Source of the DNA: Rhizophagus irregularis
Lineage: Eukaryota > Glomeromycota > Glomeromycetes > Glomerales > Glomeraceae
Assembly: GCF_026210795.1 (NCBI RefSeq)
Contig: NC_089442.1
Location: forward strand, 992,001-1,056,000
DNA length: 64,000 nucleotides
Direction: 5' to 3'
A program made the position numbers and the translations under genes. The notes beneath the pieces were generated by a model, which saw only the letters and a list, made by a program, of their open reading frames with translations, searched no databases and was not told the origin of the DNA. Each line of letters starts with the position of its first letter. Positions within the stretch are counted from its first letter, which is position 1. This document shows, piece after piece, positions 36,501-49,830 of the stretch.

Positions 36501-38895
36501 ATAATATTATTTGAGAAAAAAATTCTAGTAGTAATTTATTGAACGCAATAATAATAATATATATTGACACTGGCTATTATTAATTGGAATCCGGAATTTT
36601 TTTACATTAACTTTGGCGTTACAACTTACAAATAACTAATATTAATTTGTTATTTAATTTATTTGTATATAATGATAATAAGATTTCAAATTTATATTGT
36701 TTAACAAATTACGTAATAATGATTAAACGTTCAATGTGACGTTTGGGTATGCTAATTTACCTTATATCGGTTATCGGAATTTGCCTGTAGATCAAAAAGG
36801 AGTTATGTAATTTTGGCCTGAGAGCTAACAATTAATGAGTGCCGATCTCTTGTATTTAACATCCTGATTTTGTCACATGTTTTTTTTAGAGTTTATCACA
36901 GTGTGGATTCATACCTTAACAAAATAAAGTTTTTCCAAAAAGACGATCCATTAAAAATTTTTTTGACAAACAATGCAGTATCACTAACAATAACGTTCGT
37001 GTACGTGTTAATATAATGAAGTATTTTACGACCTTTTTTTTTGACCTGCTGATATAACGATATACTATCTGAAATCAATTTGCTTAATAATTTTACATAA
37101 TAACGGATGATAATTTATATGGTAATGTGGACCAAAAACATGAAACATTACATTGAAGCATTACATTTTTAATCAATTTATTTTCACTTTGCATCTCGAT
37201 TTTCCTTATCTATCACTCAGCAGTAGGTTGTGACAGTTTCACCGTGATTTTCAGGAAAATTTGCCTTCATTATAGAGTAAAAGAGATAGTTAATGGTTTT
37301 AGTCTTATCGTGTATAACTGATTATCTGAATTTGATGATTACAATAAGAATAATACAACACGGCGGGTATACTGGTATACTCAACTAATACATATCGAAC
37401 CAATAACTAGTCAATGATAGAATATTGAAACTTCAATAGTTCAATTGTTTTCCACGTAAAAAGAAAAAGGCTTTCAATGATGAAAGAATGAAAAAAAAAA
37501 GGAATCTTTACGGAAAGCGCCGCGTTTACTTTTAAGCGAAATTATTCAAAACCAATGATAAAATGTCTCCGTAACCATTTGAACAAATATGGGAATTTAA
37601 AAAAGCAGTTTTAAAATACATAATATAATAATATATGATAAGAAATGGCTAGAATCTGGGCCCCGTAAATATTAGCATGTGTACGGTACGTGTTTTTAAA
37701 TACAAAGAAAAAAAACACTTAAGCATTTCATTTCAGCCATTACACAAATAAATTCACAAAACAATATATTAATAATTAACAATTATTTTAAAATTAATAA
37801 ATTTCTTCTAGACTAACTATGTGCGGAATTTCGTATCTTATTTTATTTTTTTCTACATGTTTTCTGGGGTAATTTTCAATTACAGGTACACAATTATTTT
37901 TATACAGATATAAAGAAAGTATAATGTTACATAAACAGTATATATTGTATATATATTACTATATATAAAATGTACTATTACTACTATATCATAGAAACAC
38001 GTTTGTAATCTAGATTCATTTCTGATCTGATAAACAGATGATATACATTTATGGTAATCGTAATCTACTTCCTGTTAGAACTTTTAGGATATAAATTATA
38101 AATTACAAAATTAATTTTTTTAAAAAAGTGTATTTTAAAAGAGAAACATAAAATTTCATAACGATTTAATTAATAAATCTTAAAAACTTCAATCAATTCA
38201 TTTTAATTTGTTCCCATCAGATGATTTTCGTCACGAATTTTTGTAAAACATGGCGTTTGGGTAACAAATTTCTTAATTTATACTACTGTATACTGTACTT
38301 ATATTTCTTTATGTGTCGCGTACCATATTTTTGAAAGGTAAATATCACACCCCTATAATATCTATTAATAAGTATGTTGATCGTTATTATTTTTATTTAT
38401 TATTATTTAAAATAAATGCATGTATGATAACACGCATGCTTTTTTGGATTACAAATAAGCGTGATTTAGATTATCTGTATCCCTATTTATCCTTGTAGAT
38501 CCTTGAAAAAAATGGTAAAGTTTAACATTACATAATCACATAAATCCAATAAATCGGTTTTTTTTGCGTGTAGACTAGATTAATTAATCTAATGTGTACA
38601 TAACGAAAATCGAAACAAATATGATGCAATTTTTGTGATTAAAAATCCATTTTTTGTGGTTTAAGGATCAAAAAATAGTTTTGCTGATCAATCATAATCT
38701 TTTTTCTCTCATTGTATAAAAATGCTTTCAGTTGCCGGACTTTTTGATTTTTTCGAAAGACGAAGTTTCCCGTCTTTTGAATTTAACGAATTTTTTTAAG
38801 AAAAAGATAATTAAGAAAAAATAATAAAAAATCAAATAATATAAAAAAAAAATCTTTTTTTCCAAAAAAAAAACGAGAAAAAAAAATCATTAATA
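36501..38895. other. Intergenic region upstream of the sulfate transporter
   Basis: No gene is supported. Short ORFs at 36896-37078 and 38313-38498 lack family features. Immediately upstream of the transporter start the sequence is a 60-bp A-rich leader. Confidence 0.4.
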
Positions 38896-41390
38896 ATGAC
38901 GGATACGTTACCAACCATATATCATAAAAAAAGACCAGGTATCAAAGAAGAAGCAAAGGAAACTTTGCATCATTTACCAACACATACTGCAAATTACGTG
39001 AAATCATTATTCCCTATCGCAGGATGGATAGGACGTTATAATCTAATATGGTTAGCCGGAGATTTAATTGCTGGTTTAACGGCGGGAGCAGTTGTAATTC
39101 CACAAGGAATGGCTTATGCAAAAGTCGCTGGTTTACCTCCTGAATATGGATTATATTCTTCATTTGTGGGTGTATCCCTTTACTTCTTATTTGCTACATC
39201 CAAGGGTCAGTTTTTTTTTTTATTATTTTCTTTTCTTTTTTTTTTTTGGCTTCAATTGATTTTTGTTAGTATGCATCATTACTAAAAATACTATAAATAA
39301 TCTTATAGATATCACTATTGGACCTACAGCTGTGATGTCGTTACTTATTGGACAAAGTGTTGCTGGCATACTTGCATCACCTAATCACCAATTTAGTGCT
39401 ATTGAGTTGGCTTCATCTTTTGCTTTGTTTTCGGGAATTATTTCACTTATTCTTGGATTGCTCCGTCTTGGATTAGTCGTCGATTTTATTCCTGCTCCTG
39501 TTATCGCTGGCTTTACTACGGGTTCCGCCATAACGATTTCGATAGGACAAATAGCAAAATTAATGGGAATACCAAAAATTGTTACCACTGATCCTTGTTA
39601 TCTTGTATTAGGAAGAACTCTTGCTGCTTTACCAAAAACTAATTATGATGCAATATTCGGATTCATTTCTCTTATTTACCTTTATAGTGTAAAATATGGT
39701 TCAAGATACGCTGCAAAAAGATGGCCTCATCGTGAAAGATTATTCTTTTTCATAGAAATTCTTAGAAACATTACTATAGTTATTTTTGCTACAATAGTTT
39801 CTTTCCTTGTTAATATTGGAAAAAAGACAAGCCCTATTAGTATCTTAAAGACCATACCTTCCGGATTACATGTTGGAGTTCCTAATGCTGGTAGTGATAT
39901 GCTTAGCGAATTGGGCAGTAAATTGATTAGTGTAACATTTATTCTTATCTTGGAACATGTTGCCATTGCAAAAAGTTTTGGAAGGATTAACAATTATAAA
40001 AGTAAGTAAATTCAAAAGGAATTATTTCAAAAATTTTGATAAAATTTTGATAAAATTGAATTAATAAGAAATTTCTTTTTTTTTTTACAGTTACTGAAAG
40101 TCAAGAATTTATTGCTATTGGAGTGACCAATGCTATTGGATCATTCTTTCATGCGTATCCTGCAACGGGTTCATTCTCACGTACTGCCATTAAATCTAAA
40201 TCTGGTGTACGTACTCCATTAGCCGGTGTCTTTTCTGGTATTCTTGTAATTATTGCACTTTATTCAACAGCTGCTTTCTATTATATTCCAGATGCTACTT
40301 TATCGTAAGTAATTGATGAAACTTTAGCAATTATAAATTTTATAAATTTTAAAAAAAATTAATTAAATTTATTTTTTTATAGTGCCGTAATTATTCATGC
40401 TGTGCTTGATTTAGTAGCTAGTCCTCATTATATCAAACAACTTTGGAAAATTCAATGTAGGTTTATTTATGAACTTTTTTTTTTTTCCAAAAAAGAATTA
40501 ATATTAAAAAAAAATTTTTATTATTTTTATTTTAGTCTGGGATTTTATGGTCTTTTTAGTTGGTGTGGTCGTTACTTTTTTCACTACCGTCGAAGTGAGT
40601 ATTATTTCTTCCTATTTATTTTAAAAAAAATAAATAGTTATGTGATTAAATAAATAGTATGTGATTGATGTACTAAAAAAAACCTTCAATATATTTTACA
40701 TTATAGTATGGAATCTACTTTTCAGCTTTACTTGCGATAGTGGTTCTCTTGTTAAGAGTAGCGCGTCCAAGTTTTGATTCATTAGGACAATTATCTATAA
40801 CAACAAAAGATGGTGAAAAAAGACACGCATACGTTCCAATTGATCATCCATCATTCGAATCAGCGAGTAATCCACCAGAAGGTGTACTAATTATTAGATT
40901 TAGAGAATCACTCACATATCCAAATTCAAATTATATTGATACACAAGTTGTTGAATACGCTCGTACAAACACGAAAAGATTTTATAAACAAGCAGAAAAT
41001 AAAGGTGATCGACCATGGAATGAACTTCCCCATAAATCTGAAAAAGAAGAAGAAGCTAAAGCAACAAAACCTAGATTAAATGCAGTTGTATTTGATTTAG
41101 CAGCAGTTAGTGTTATTGATTCAACAGGGATACAAGCATTATCGGACATTAGAAAAGAATTAAACAAACATGCGGATCAACAAGTCGAATATCATTTCGC
41201 CAACATTATTAATGAAAGAATTGAAGAAATTTTATTACTTGCAGGTTTTGGTATCTTAATTGATAATGAAATAATAAATGAAAAGGTAGATGAAGAGACA
41301 AGCACAGATGTAACACATATTTCAACAAAGAAATTCTTCCATTTAACTATTGACGATGCTGTTGCTGCGGCAACAAATACATCTTTTTAA
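38896..41390 (+). CDS. SulP-family sulfate permease with STAS domain, six exons
   Basis: Exons 38896-39205, 39309-40001, 40091-40304, 40383-40456, 40536-40594, 40707-41390 give 677 aa with consistent phases. The membrane part begins at about residue 45 and carries the SulP signature region (DLIAGLTAGAVVIPQGMAYA, KVAGLPPEYGLYSS). Successive hydrophobic helices follow (SLLIGQSVAGIL, FSGIISLILGLLRLGLVVDF, GSFFHAYPATGSFSRTA, MVFLVGVVVTFFTTVEYGIY). The cytoplasmic C-terminus is a STAS domain (GVLIIRFRESLTYPNSNYID, VVFDLAAVSVIDSTGIQAL). Fungal SulP proteins are plasma-membrane proton/sulfate symporters; sulfate uptake is the most likely role, though other anions are possible. Introns are 78-112 bp with GTAAGT-like donors. 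The 59-bp fifth exon is small but required to keep the frame and a helix. Confidence 0.93.
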
Positions 41391-44187
41391 ATTTTTTAAA
41401 TTTAATGATTTTTTTTTTAATGAATTTTTTTAAATTACTTTTTTATAATGTATTTTAAGACAAAAAAACATATGTATAAAACATCCTTTTTTTTTCTTGT
41501 ATTTTTAACGATTTCATAGTTTTTAAAGATCATGTTTAACATCACGTATATTATTATTATAATGATTATTTGCAATATAATAATGCATTTTTACACTTTT
41601 CAAAATAAAAATAAAAAAAAAATAAATAAATTTTATTATTATTATTAATTAAAAGATAAATAACATTTTTTTAAGAATTTCCAAAAAAAATTTTTTTTTT
41701 TATTCATTTCTATAAAGTTGAGTTATAAAATAGGGTTTTGGCGTTACAAAATTTAATGTCGGAAACATCCCTTTGTGCACATAAATAATCTAAGTGTAAC
41801 AATAAACATATCTATACCAAATATACAAATGAAGTATAGCTTAACTGATAATCGAACGCATTGACTCGGGAGATAACAAAAAAAAAATGTTACATTGTAC
41901 AAAAGATTTTTTTTATAAAAAAAAAACATTTCCTTTTTTTTAACATTGAATGAAAAAATATTTTTAGTATGACAAAAAAAAAAATAAATAAACGTATCGT
42001 ATGATTTAATAAAAAAATGAAATTTAAACTTTTTTATATGATTAATTTCCGCATTATATAATTCTAAATTTGTAAAAAAAAAAATTTTTATGGCTTATTT
42101 TTTTTTTTATGATCAACATTCGGCATTCAGCATCCCAATGAATAAATGAGAAATGAGTAAATGAAGAAAGGAGTATTAAAAAAAAAGCCCCCTTTTTTTA
42201 AAAATAAGTAAAAAATAATTTTAATTTTTCCTAAAAAATATAAAGTCATTTTATTTATTATAACCATTTTTGTAAAAAAAAAAAATAATATACTAAATTT
42301 ATATGTAACTTTACGTATTAATATGTATAATATGTATAATATGTATCATCTGTATAATATGTATAATCTGTATAAGTTTTTTTTTTTATTTAAAGTATCC
42401 AATCATTTTCTTAAAACAATGAACGTGGATCAGTGGATGAAAACTTTAAAAATTTAATTAATATTTTTCCCTATTTTATGATGTATGAAAATATTTTAAT
42501 CGGAAAAATTTTGCCGATAATCTTGATCTATTTGTTTTAACAAAGAAAAAAAAAATTCTTTTATTGATAATGTTAAACAAGATTAGATAGATCGTGATCA
42601 TGTGATATTATTCCGCGCCGTAATTGGTTTCATAAAGGCTATAAGCCGTCAAAAAGAAAAAAAAATTAATTAATTAAACGGGACATTCCTTTTTTTTTTT
42701 AATAATTTAACAATACTTGTTAACAACAACATTTATATTAAAATATCATAATAAATAATATAAACGAACGCATGATAAATTTATTATATTTATTGTACTT
42801 TTTAATTGTACAATTGTACTGTATGTGGGGTTGTTGTTGCACGAGTTGTGTAATATTTAATAAATAAAGTGATCATCAGATGAAGCTTTTTTATAACAAA
42901 TTTTCACTTTTCACATATTTTCTAGAATACGCCAAAAAAAACTTTTTAGATGTATGGCTAGATATAAACAATTGATCGAGATGTAGTTATATATAAACTG
43001 AATTAAAAGACGGATAAAATCACGTGATAAAATTTGACACGGGTGCGTTACGACGAAATTCTAAAAGTTCACATTTCCTTAGACTTCACGCCGTAATTCT
43101 TTTTTACAATACAGCTTACGTACCATACCTAACTAAGTTTAATTGGTAGATTACAATATCTTGAATTTTTGAATATTATTACTATGTAATACTATAAGAA
43201 TTGTATAATAAACATTCTTAAAAGTGAGATATCGGATTCAATTTCTTTTGTAAATAAAATGTTTATTAAGAAAAATTTTAGAAGGTAAAATTGTAACAGC
43301 TCGCTCTGCATGATTAGAATTTCAGACTTCAATAAACTTAATAAAATAAGCGTTCGTTTAATTAAGGTGGCTGAGAAAGGAGCGCGGAGCGCCCATAGAA
43401 GGTATGCTTACAACCGCCTTATAACGAATTTTTTGTCCAGGAAAATCGGCCTTCTCTATAAGAAAATTCGTTGACGGAATGAGAAAAATCTGATACCAAC
43501 CGGAAAATTTTGGATATTGTATTATATATAACGTTATTAACGTATGTCACACAAAATATCTTCGTTATAATTCGTTAATCACTATACTATAGACTATATA
43601 GTAGTATTTGATAAAATTGACATACTTATATAGTATTAACAACACACTTTTTGTATACTCGTGCTCACGTAATTCAGTTGGTAATTAAAAAAAGCTAAAA
43701 TCGACATATCTATTGTCACAATGGCATGGTGGCAAATTCCTAAATTCTAATTATTGCTAAGCATTATTACTAAGCATACGCGCTGCTGCGGACATTTTCT
43801 CGTCCAATTCAAGCTGTTGCCGAACAATTTCCGAACAAAATATTTATCGAAAACAAAGATACAACAACAATCTTCACCTGAAAAAGTCCGCAAAAATACT
43901 TTTTTTTTCACCATTTTACAATAGTACTTTCATTTGCCAATGCAAAAGAAATTAACATATCTATTTGTTGAAACTGCGCACCTGATGATCTCTGATGTAA
44001 TATGTTAATCCATAATTAGATTAAAACTGCGCCTAATTATTTTAATTATTGAAACAATTGAATTTTTATGAATTGTGCGACAATAATGGGATTTCAAATT
44101 TACTCCGAAAATAGATATATAATAGGCGTAAAACAAAAAATTACTCTTCTCTTTTTTTCACTTTTTCACTTTTTTCAAATTACAAAT
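41391..44187. other. AT-rich intergenic region
   Basis: No gene is seen. Numerous A and T homopolymers occur. A small GC-richer patch near 43370-43410 (GGAGCGCGGAGCGCCC) forms a hairpin-like palindrome. Confidence 0.4.
42321..42376. repeat. Minisatellite of ~10-bp unit
   Basis: Five to six variants of ATATGTATA / ATCTGTATA follow each other directly, giving a period close to 10 bp. Confidence 0.6.
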
Positions 44188-45792
44188 ATGACATGTTCAA
44201 ACCTGTTTTCAGGAGATTTACCTGAATTAACTTTTGAAATTATAAAATATTTTCAAAATGATTATTCAATTTTACATTCATGCATTTTAGTTAATAGATT
44301 CTGGTGTCGTTTAACAATTCCATTATTATGGGAAAATCCATTTTCAATTCCTACTGGAAATTATAATTTTATTGAAATTTATTTAAATAATTTAAATGAT
44401 GATTTTAAAACAAAATTAATTGAATATAATATTATTAATAATAATTCATTAAATATAATGTTCAATTATTCAAAATTTTTAAAATATTTGAATACATATA
44501 AATTCGTTTTCTCTATCGAGAAATGGTTTGAAGCTGTTATTAGAACTTTAAAACCTGAGAATAGATTATATTCAGCATCTGATTTAAAAAGATTGATTGA
44601 TACATCAATATTTAATATTTTTGTTGAGAATGAAGTAAATTTAAATACTCTTGAAATTGAGATCTCACGTATTTATTATAATACACGTATTGATAATGTT
44701 CTTGGATTAATTTTACAAAATACAAATTTCATTCATAATATTAAAAATTTAAATCTTTATATTGATTATAGTTCATCTGATTTATCTCATTACAACAATA
44801 ATAATGAATATACATTAATCAAAAATCGTATATTAGAAATAATTAATTTACATCAAAATCTTAAAAAAATTTTATTAAGTTATGATAATTCACCTTTATA
44901 TATATCATTATTATTATCAAAATATTATAATTGTTCAAATACTTTAAATACAATAATTTTTTATTATGTTGATTTTAAAGGTATAATTAATTTAAATAAA
45001 ATATTTGAACAATTAAATGTTTTAGAATCAGTTCATATAATTAATTGTTCTTCTTTAAATAATTATTTTACCCAACAAATTATTAATTTAATTAAACCAT
45101 TTAAATTGAAATCTTTATTTATAAATGAAATCACACAAATTAAATCAATACAATTATTATTACAAAAATCTGGTGATTATTTAGAAAATTTTGGTTATGG
45201 ATTTAGTATTGATTCATTAAAAAAACTTCAATTATTAGAATTAATTACAAAATATTGTAAAAATATCAAATTTCTTGATCTTTATGGATTTGAAGGTCAA
45301 ATTACTTATCAAATAATCAATTTAATTAAAAATATAAAACAAAATCTTAATTATCTTTCAATAAGTAGTACTTCATCATCATCTTATAATAATAAAGAAT
45401 CTAGTTCAATTTTATTACAAAATTTAGGACAAATTCTCCCTAATAAATTAGAATATTTATGTTTAAATCTTCGTCATATTAAATCAAGTTCTTTTGAAAT
45501 ATTTTTAAAAAATTCTCAAAATATTTTTATTAATAAATTATTAATCTATAATAGAGAAGGTCAAGGTATTTTACCTTATATAAAAAAATATATTATGAAA
45601 AATAAAAGGGTTAAGTATTTGTCTATTTATGATTCTTTCTTTATAGATACTTTATATGATTTTAGAGATTATAATAGTGATTTGTTTTCATCTATTAATG
45701 AAGTGAAGGAATTTGGGTTGTATAATATTAAAGTGAAAAGTTATCCTAGTTTAGTGATTCATATAAGTGATTTTATAAAAGAAATTGATTAA
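44188..45792 (+). CDS. F-box/LRR-like protein
   Basis: Single-exon gene of 534 aa starting MTCSNLFSGDLPELTFEII. An in-frame ATG 120 bp upstream is possible but would add a basic leader absent from the family pattern. The F-box spans about residues 8-50 (LPELTFEIIKYFQNDYSIL, HSCILVNRFWCRL, IPLLWENPFS). The rest is leucine/asparagine-rich with LRR-like units (NIKNLNLYIDY, CKNIKFLDLYG, LNYLSIS, LEYLCLNLRH). It is a probable substrate receptor of an SCF ubiquitin ligase; its target cannot be read from sequence. Codon use is strongly AT-biased like the surrounding genes. It shares the LVNRFWC F-box signature with the gene at 1536-3056. Confidence 0.88.
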   Translation: MTCSNLFSGDLPELTFEIIKYFQNDYSILHSCILVNRFWCRLTIPLLWENPFSIPTGNYNFIEIYLNNLNDDFKTKLIEYNIINNNSLNIMFNYSKFLKYLNTYKFVFSIEKWFEAVIRTLKPENRLYSASDLKRLIDTSIFNIFVENEVNLNTLEIEISRIYYNTRIDNVLGLILQNTNFIHNIKNLNLYIDYSSSDLSHYNNNNEYTLIKNRILEIINLHQNLKKILLSYDNSPLYISLLLSKYYNCSNTLNTIIFYYVDFKGIINLNKIFEQLNVLESVHIINCSSLNNYFTQQIINLIKPFKLKSLFINEITQIKSIQLLLQKSGDYLENFGYGFSIDSLKKLQLLELITKYCKNIKFLDLYGFEGQITYQIINLIKNIKQNLNYLSISSTSSSSYNNKESSSILLQNLGQILPNKLEYLCLNLRHIKSSSFEIFLKNSQNIFINKLLIYNREGQGILPYIKKYIMKNKRVKYLSIYDSFFIDTLYDFRDYNSDLFSSINEVKEFGLYNIKVKSYPSLVIHISDFIKEID

Positions 45793-47310
45793 TATCAGAT
45801 AATAATAGGAATAAAAAGTTGTTTATATTCTAAATAGATTATCAGAAAATTTTGTCAGTGCACAATTGTTACTATTTTAATCGCTGTATAACATGTATAA
45901 CATTTATCTCGTACTCTCGTACGCGTTTTTTAAGATCTGAAATATTGCGTGAATTTTTTATGGTGATATTGAAATTTGACATATAATTTACACATATTAT
46001 GCTTACAATATTTTAAAACTAATTAAAATTTAAATATTTGCGATTTATCAGTTTGGGAAAATTTCATAATGCTTTTCGGGAAATGACCACTCAGGAATTT
46101 GTCTGTTGGGAAATTGTTGTCGGGAAATTGTTGTCGGGAAAAGGTTATGTTGAGAAAATTGATGTCAGAAATCGGTCCGACAACGGAATAAAGAAACGTA
46201 TTAATGTTTTAGACGAACTGAGCTTGAGAAATAGGGATGTTGAATTGCTTGGTTTGAGTATCATTTTTTCTTATTATAATATTAGTAAATCTCGTTTATA
46301 ATAATCTTTTAGTCAAGTTTAATTAACGAAGTTAAGCTTGTCTATAATGAGAATCGACATTTTTAGTTGTTAGAAACCGTTCGGTTCTAAAGTAGTTCGA
46401 GGCAATTGCACATTTTAGAAATCATTTTTTCTTTATTGACAATTAATTAATTTATTGGCATCAATTTTTTAGGTAAAGTTACTTATTGTAGTAAAGGAAT
46501 CGACTCATCTGTATTTAAAATAATTTCAAATCGCTTCCGACCACTTAACATCCCCTATTGAGAAACCTGTTATTAGCATAGAAGCATCACATGATAACAT
46601 CAAACTTTTTGTATTTATTTTTGCATGCACAATTTTTTTAGCTATGAAAGAATACAAGATATCGAAACTGTAAGTACTATTGTACAATATTTATCATTTG
46701 TGCACAGTATTATTTATTTAAAAAACATTTTATCTTATTTCTTTTTGTAAGGACTAAGATGTTTAAAGACTTGGATGAAACCCATCTTCCTTTGATGTCA
46801 TTATATAAACATAATAAATCTTATTATAATGACAATTAGAAAATTTTACTAATGGCCCGAAGAGTGTCGTTATAACGGGCGCGCGGAGCCTACAATTAAA
46901 TAGCAAAAATGTAGAATGAAAAAGAAAAATGCTATTTTTTGATGATCACATTAGTAATCACGTGAGCGCAGTTAAATGATTCTGAGGTGATTTTGGTTAT
47001 TATTTGTTGAAAATTACCAATCAAATCATTTTACAAAATCGCATAATGAATTGTGTTTAAGATACTAACAGAAATCCAATTTCAATTATGAGATATGAAT
47101 TTTCTTTAAATCAAACGTTCTAAAAAAGAAGAGGTAGATGAAGAGTAATAAAAGTAAGACCATATCTGATAATTTATCAATTCCTATCACCAAATGTTTG
47201 ATTTTTTGCAACCAATATAAACCAAAAGTTTGAAATAGCAAACCTAAAAAAGAGGGTAGACTATGCACTCGGGGAGGCATACATCTCAGGTGGGAACTTC
47301 TCAAGCTTTT
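45793..47310. other. Intergenic region with TCGGGAAATTG repeats
   Basis: No gene is supported. At 46055-46145 the phrase TCGGGAAAT(TG) recurs about five times (including GTTGTCGGGAAATT twice in tandem), creating the 87-aa ORF at 46038-46301. A GC-rich patch GGGCGCGCGGAGCC lies at about 46877. Confidence 0.4.
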
Positions 47311-47765
47311 TATTCAAGGTTGATTTTCCACTTTGAATAATTTTTTGCATATTTTACAATATTTTTCATTTTTAATACATAACATTTTTATATAAATTTT
47401 TGTAATCATCGAGTCTAGCAAAACTCCAATATTCAATGAGATTATCATAATATATTTGTTTAAAATATGATATTTCCGAGCAATTCTATAGAATTCTTGA
47501 ATTTTTCGTGATCTCTTTGTCATTCTTATTTCATGTTCACTACGTTCTAACATCCTTGTCAATATATATACGTCCAAATACTTTTTTCGTTAGATATATA
47601 AGTGATACCCACTTTTTGCAATATTTTTGTCGCCTACAAAGAATCGCCTCAGCATATATATTTATACAATTAATACAGCTTTTACCTTCCTCATTAAATG
47701 AAATAAACGAAATCGGTACAGGACTAGATTTTAATTTTGACGTCGAATCAAAAGGAACATCATAG
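47311..47765 (-). pseudogene. Relic of a Cys-rich-headed kinase (N-terminal head only)
   Basis: The minus strand reads STSKLKSSPVPISFISFNEE, CINC, ILCRRQKYCKK, then after a stop and frame shift SEHEIR, and later KNEKYCKICKKLF. Each piece aligns in order with the head of the kinase genes at 51-63 kb (for example SPIKIEFIPI, FRCGELYSETLLF, QKYCEKC, NEHETKR, CKLCGKTIY). The fourth cysteine of the first pair is lost, stops are present, and no kinase domain follows. It is a decayed partial paralogue. Confidence 0.65.
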
Positions 47766-49529
47766 CACGATCGACTAAGAAATGGATCAATTTATTTTTT
47801 GAATTCGATCATAACTATGCGATTTATTTACGTAAAAATCGATCAACTAACGATTTTAATCGGAAAATCAATATTTTTCGATTATACTTGATTATGACAT
47901 GACTATAATTCAATACATGAAATATATGGACAACGTGTTTTTTTCTTCAATATATCTTATTTACAGACTTGCATAGTTTTTGTACATTTTTCGCATAGTG
48001 TGTGTGCTTTCTATCCTCATAAAATTTTAATCGATTTATTTTCAAAAAAATGAAACATTCTAAGCCGAATTTAAACAACTTTATTAAAATCTTTTTGGTG
48101 GTATATCCTTACCACCCTTATGTTCCTGCAAGTTCTCTATATATTAGAGAGCCGAATACCGTAATGAGTTTTCATAAATTTGTTTGGTTTCTTTGTGCAC
48201 TGAATTAGAAAATTTACATGATAATTAATTTAGATATACCGTATTAGTTGTTTAAAATAATGTAATTGGGTTATCATCACGTCTAAACATTAGAATAAAC
48301 AATCTATTTACTTAATTACAACAATTAATTAAAATAACTTGTCCTTTGCAGATACAATCAAAAAAAAGCAAGTATACAAAAATAAATATTTTTAAATTTT
48401 TAAACGATCATAAATTTTATTCATTCTGTGATTTTACACAGTTTTTCTGCAAAAATAAAATGGTGATAAATCGAGCACAATTGTCCTCATGATCGTACAG
48501 TTAAACTTAATCAACCCTTGGCAAATTATTTGTATATTACTATAGGCAATAACCATTGAAATAAATAACCGCAACATTTTCATTACCAGTATATGATAAT
48601 AATTCCGTATCTAGGTCATTATAAATAAATTTCCATTGTGAAAGAAGAGAGTAGATGATGAAGTCAACAACATAAAAATTGACGGCTATAAAGCAGTTAC
48701 ACATCTAAACGTTCGTATAATCCTCCAGAAGTGCTGAAAATTAAGTCATAATTTCAATTAACTGTGACGCCATGTTACCTAATAGACCATATATAGCAAA
48801 GATATTACAAGAAGGGCCTTATTTTTATTTTTATTAACTACGGTGCAAATAATTCGTACTTTTTGGCTTCAGTTATTGAGTCAGCAAACTTTGATCAATT
48901 ATAAATTTTGAGAATACCAATTATATATAATACAGTATATATTAGAGAATTGACTCGAGTCAATTAAAATTCGATATTAAATAATACTAGAAGTGGCGGA
49001 AAAGTATACAGGAGTTTTCAGTAAAATAATGAGTCTACAAAAGATAAATTATGGTTTTTTTTATTTTTCTAACGAAGATAGAATGATGAACCTTAGATTA
49101 TATTAGAAAAAGATGATCTAAAGATAAAACGGAAAACCTAAAGGCAGGCTTTTCTTCAGTAGTATTCGATCCGTAACCGAATTTAATCGGATGAACCAGA
49201 AAAATTCTTTTTTTTTCGGTTATTCAGATAGTTACGGACAAATATCTGGTTAAAAAAAAAATCTAAACCTGACAAGATGTCACGTGACAATACCGAGGAG
49301 AAGATATAAATGCGAAAAAAGAAGGAACGATAAGAACTCATAAAGCTCAAGACAATTTCGGAGATTAATATAAAGAAGTTTCGGATGAAAGGAATTCAAA
49401 GATTTTGATTCACGACAAATAAACGTTATTTTCTTTTTTAGTCTAGATAGAGTAGATATTTTACAAAAAAAAAAATAACGGAAAAATTTCTTAAAATCAA
49501 CAATGCAAAACTATGTAAATGATATTTTA
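47766..49529. other. Intergenic region
   Basis: No gene is seen. Near 49165-49260 there is a CCGAAT..ATCGGAT and CGGTTATTC tract recalling the CCGGAT-rich tract near 12.9 kb. Confidence 0.35.
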
Positions 49530-49830
49530 TTAGTCGCAAAGTCTGGCCGCTACCGAGTCCACACTCTTGCTATTATATATTTCAAACACTCGTGATATGT
49601 GGCTCTGAAGGTCCTCAAGAGATAAAAGCCACAAAATACGGATAAGTAACTTTCTTGATTTGGCATTATTATATAAACCCCAAGCTGCCCAGGCTTTAGG
49701 AAGACGTATTTCTGCCCGAGAAAAACTATCATTTGCTTCTGCATTTCTACCTAATTTCGCTAATATCATTCCGCGTAAGGTATGAAACTGCTTTTTGTTG
49801 AGGACCATATGTGATCTCTCATTAAATTGG
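49530..49830 (-). pseudogene. Fragment of a Tra1/TRRAP FAT domain
   Basis: A 92-codon open stretch on the minus strand reads FHTLRGMILAKLGRNAEAND, then SFSRAEIRLPKAWAAWGLYN and KLLIRILWLLSLED. The sequence order (a TPR-like helix, LPKAWAxWGxYN, then a LxRxLWLLSxxD helix) is that of the FAT region of Tra1/TRRAP, the large scaffold of SAGA and NuA4. The real protein exceeds 3000 aa, and only this piece is here, without its neighbours. It is therefore a gene fragment copied or moved here and not functional. Confidence 0.6.

Noticed and set aside
39727-39993. 88-aa minus-strand ORF
   Set aside because: Antisense shadow of the sulfate permease membrane domain.
46038-46301. 87-aa ORF
   Set aside because: Produced by repeated TCGGGAAATTG phrases; no family features and no start context.
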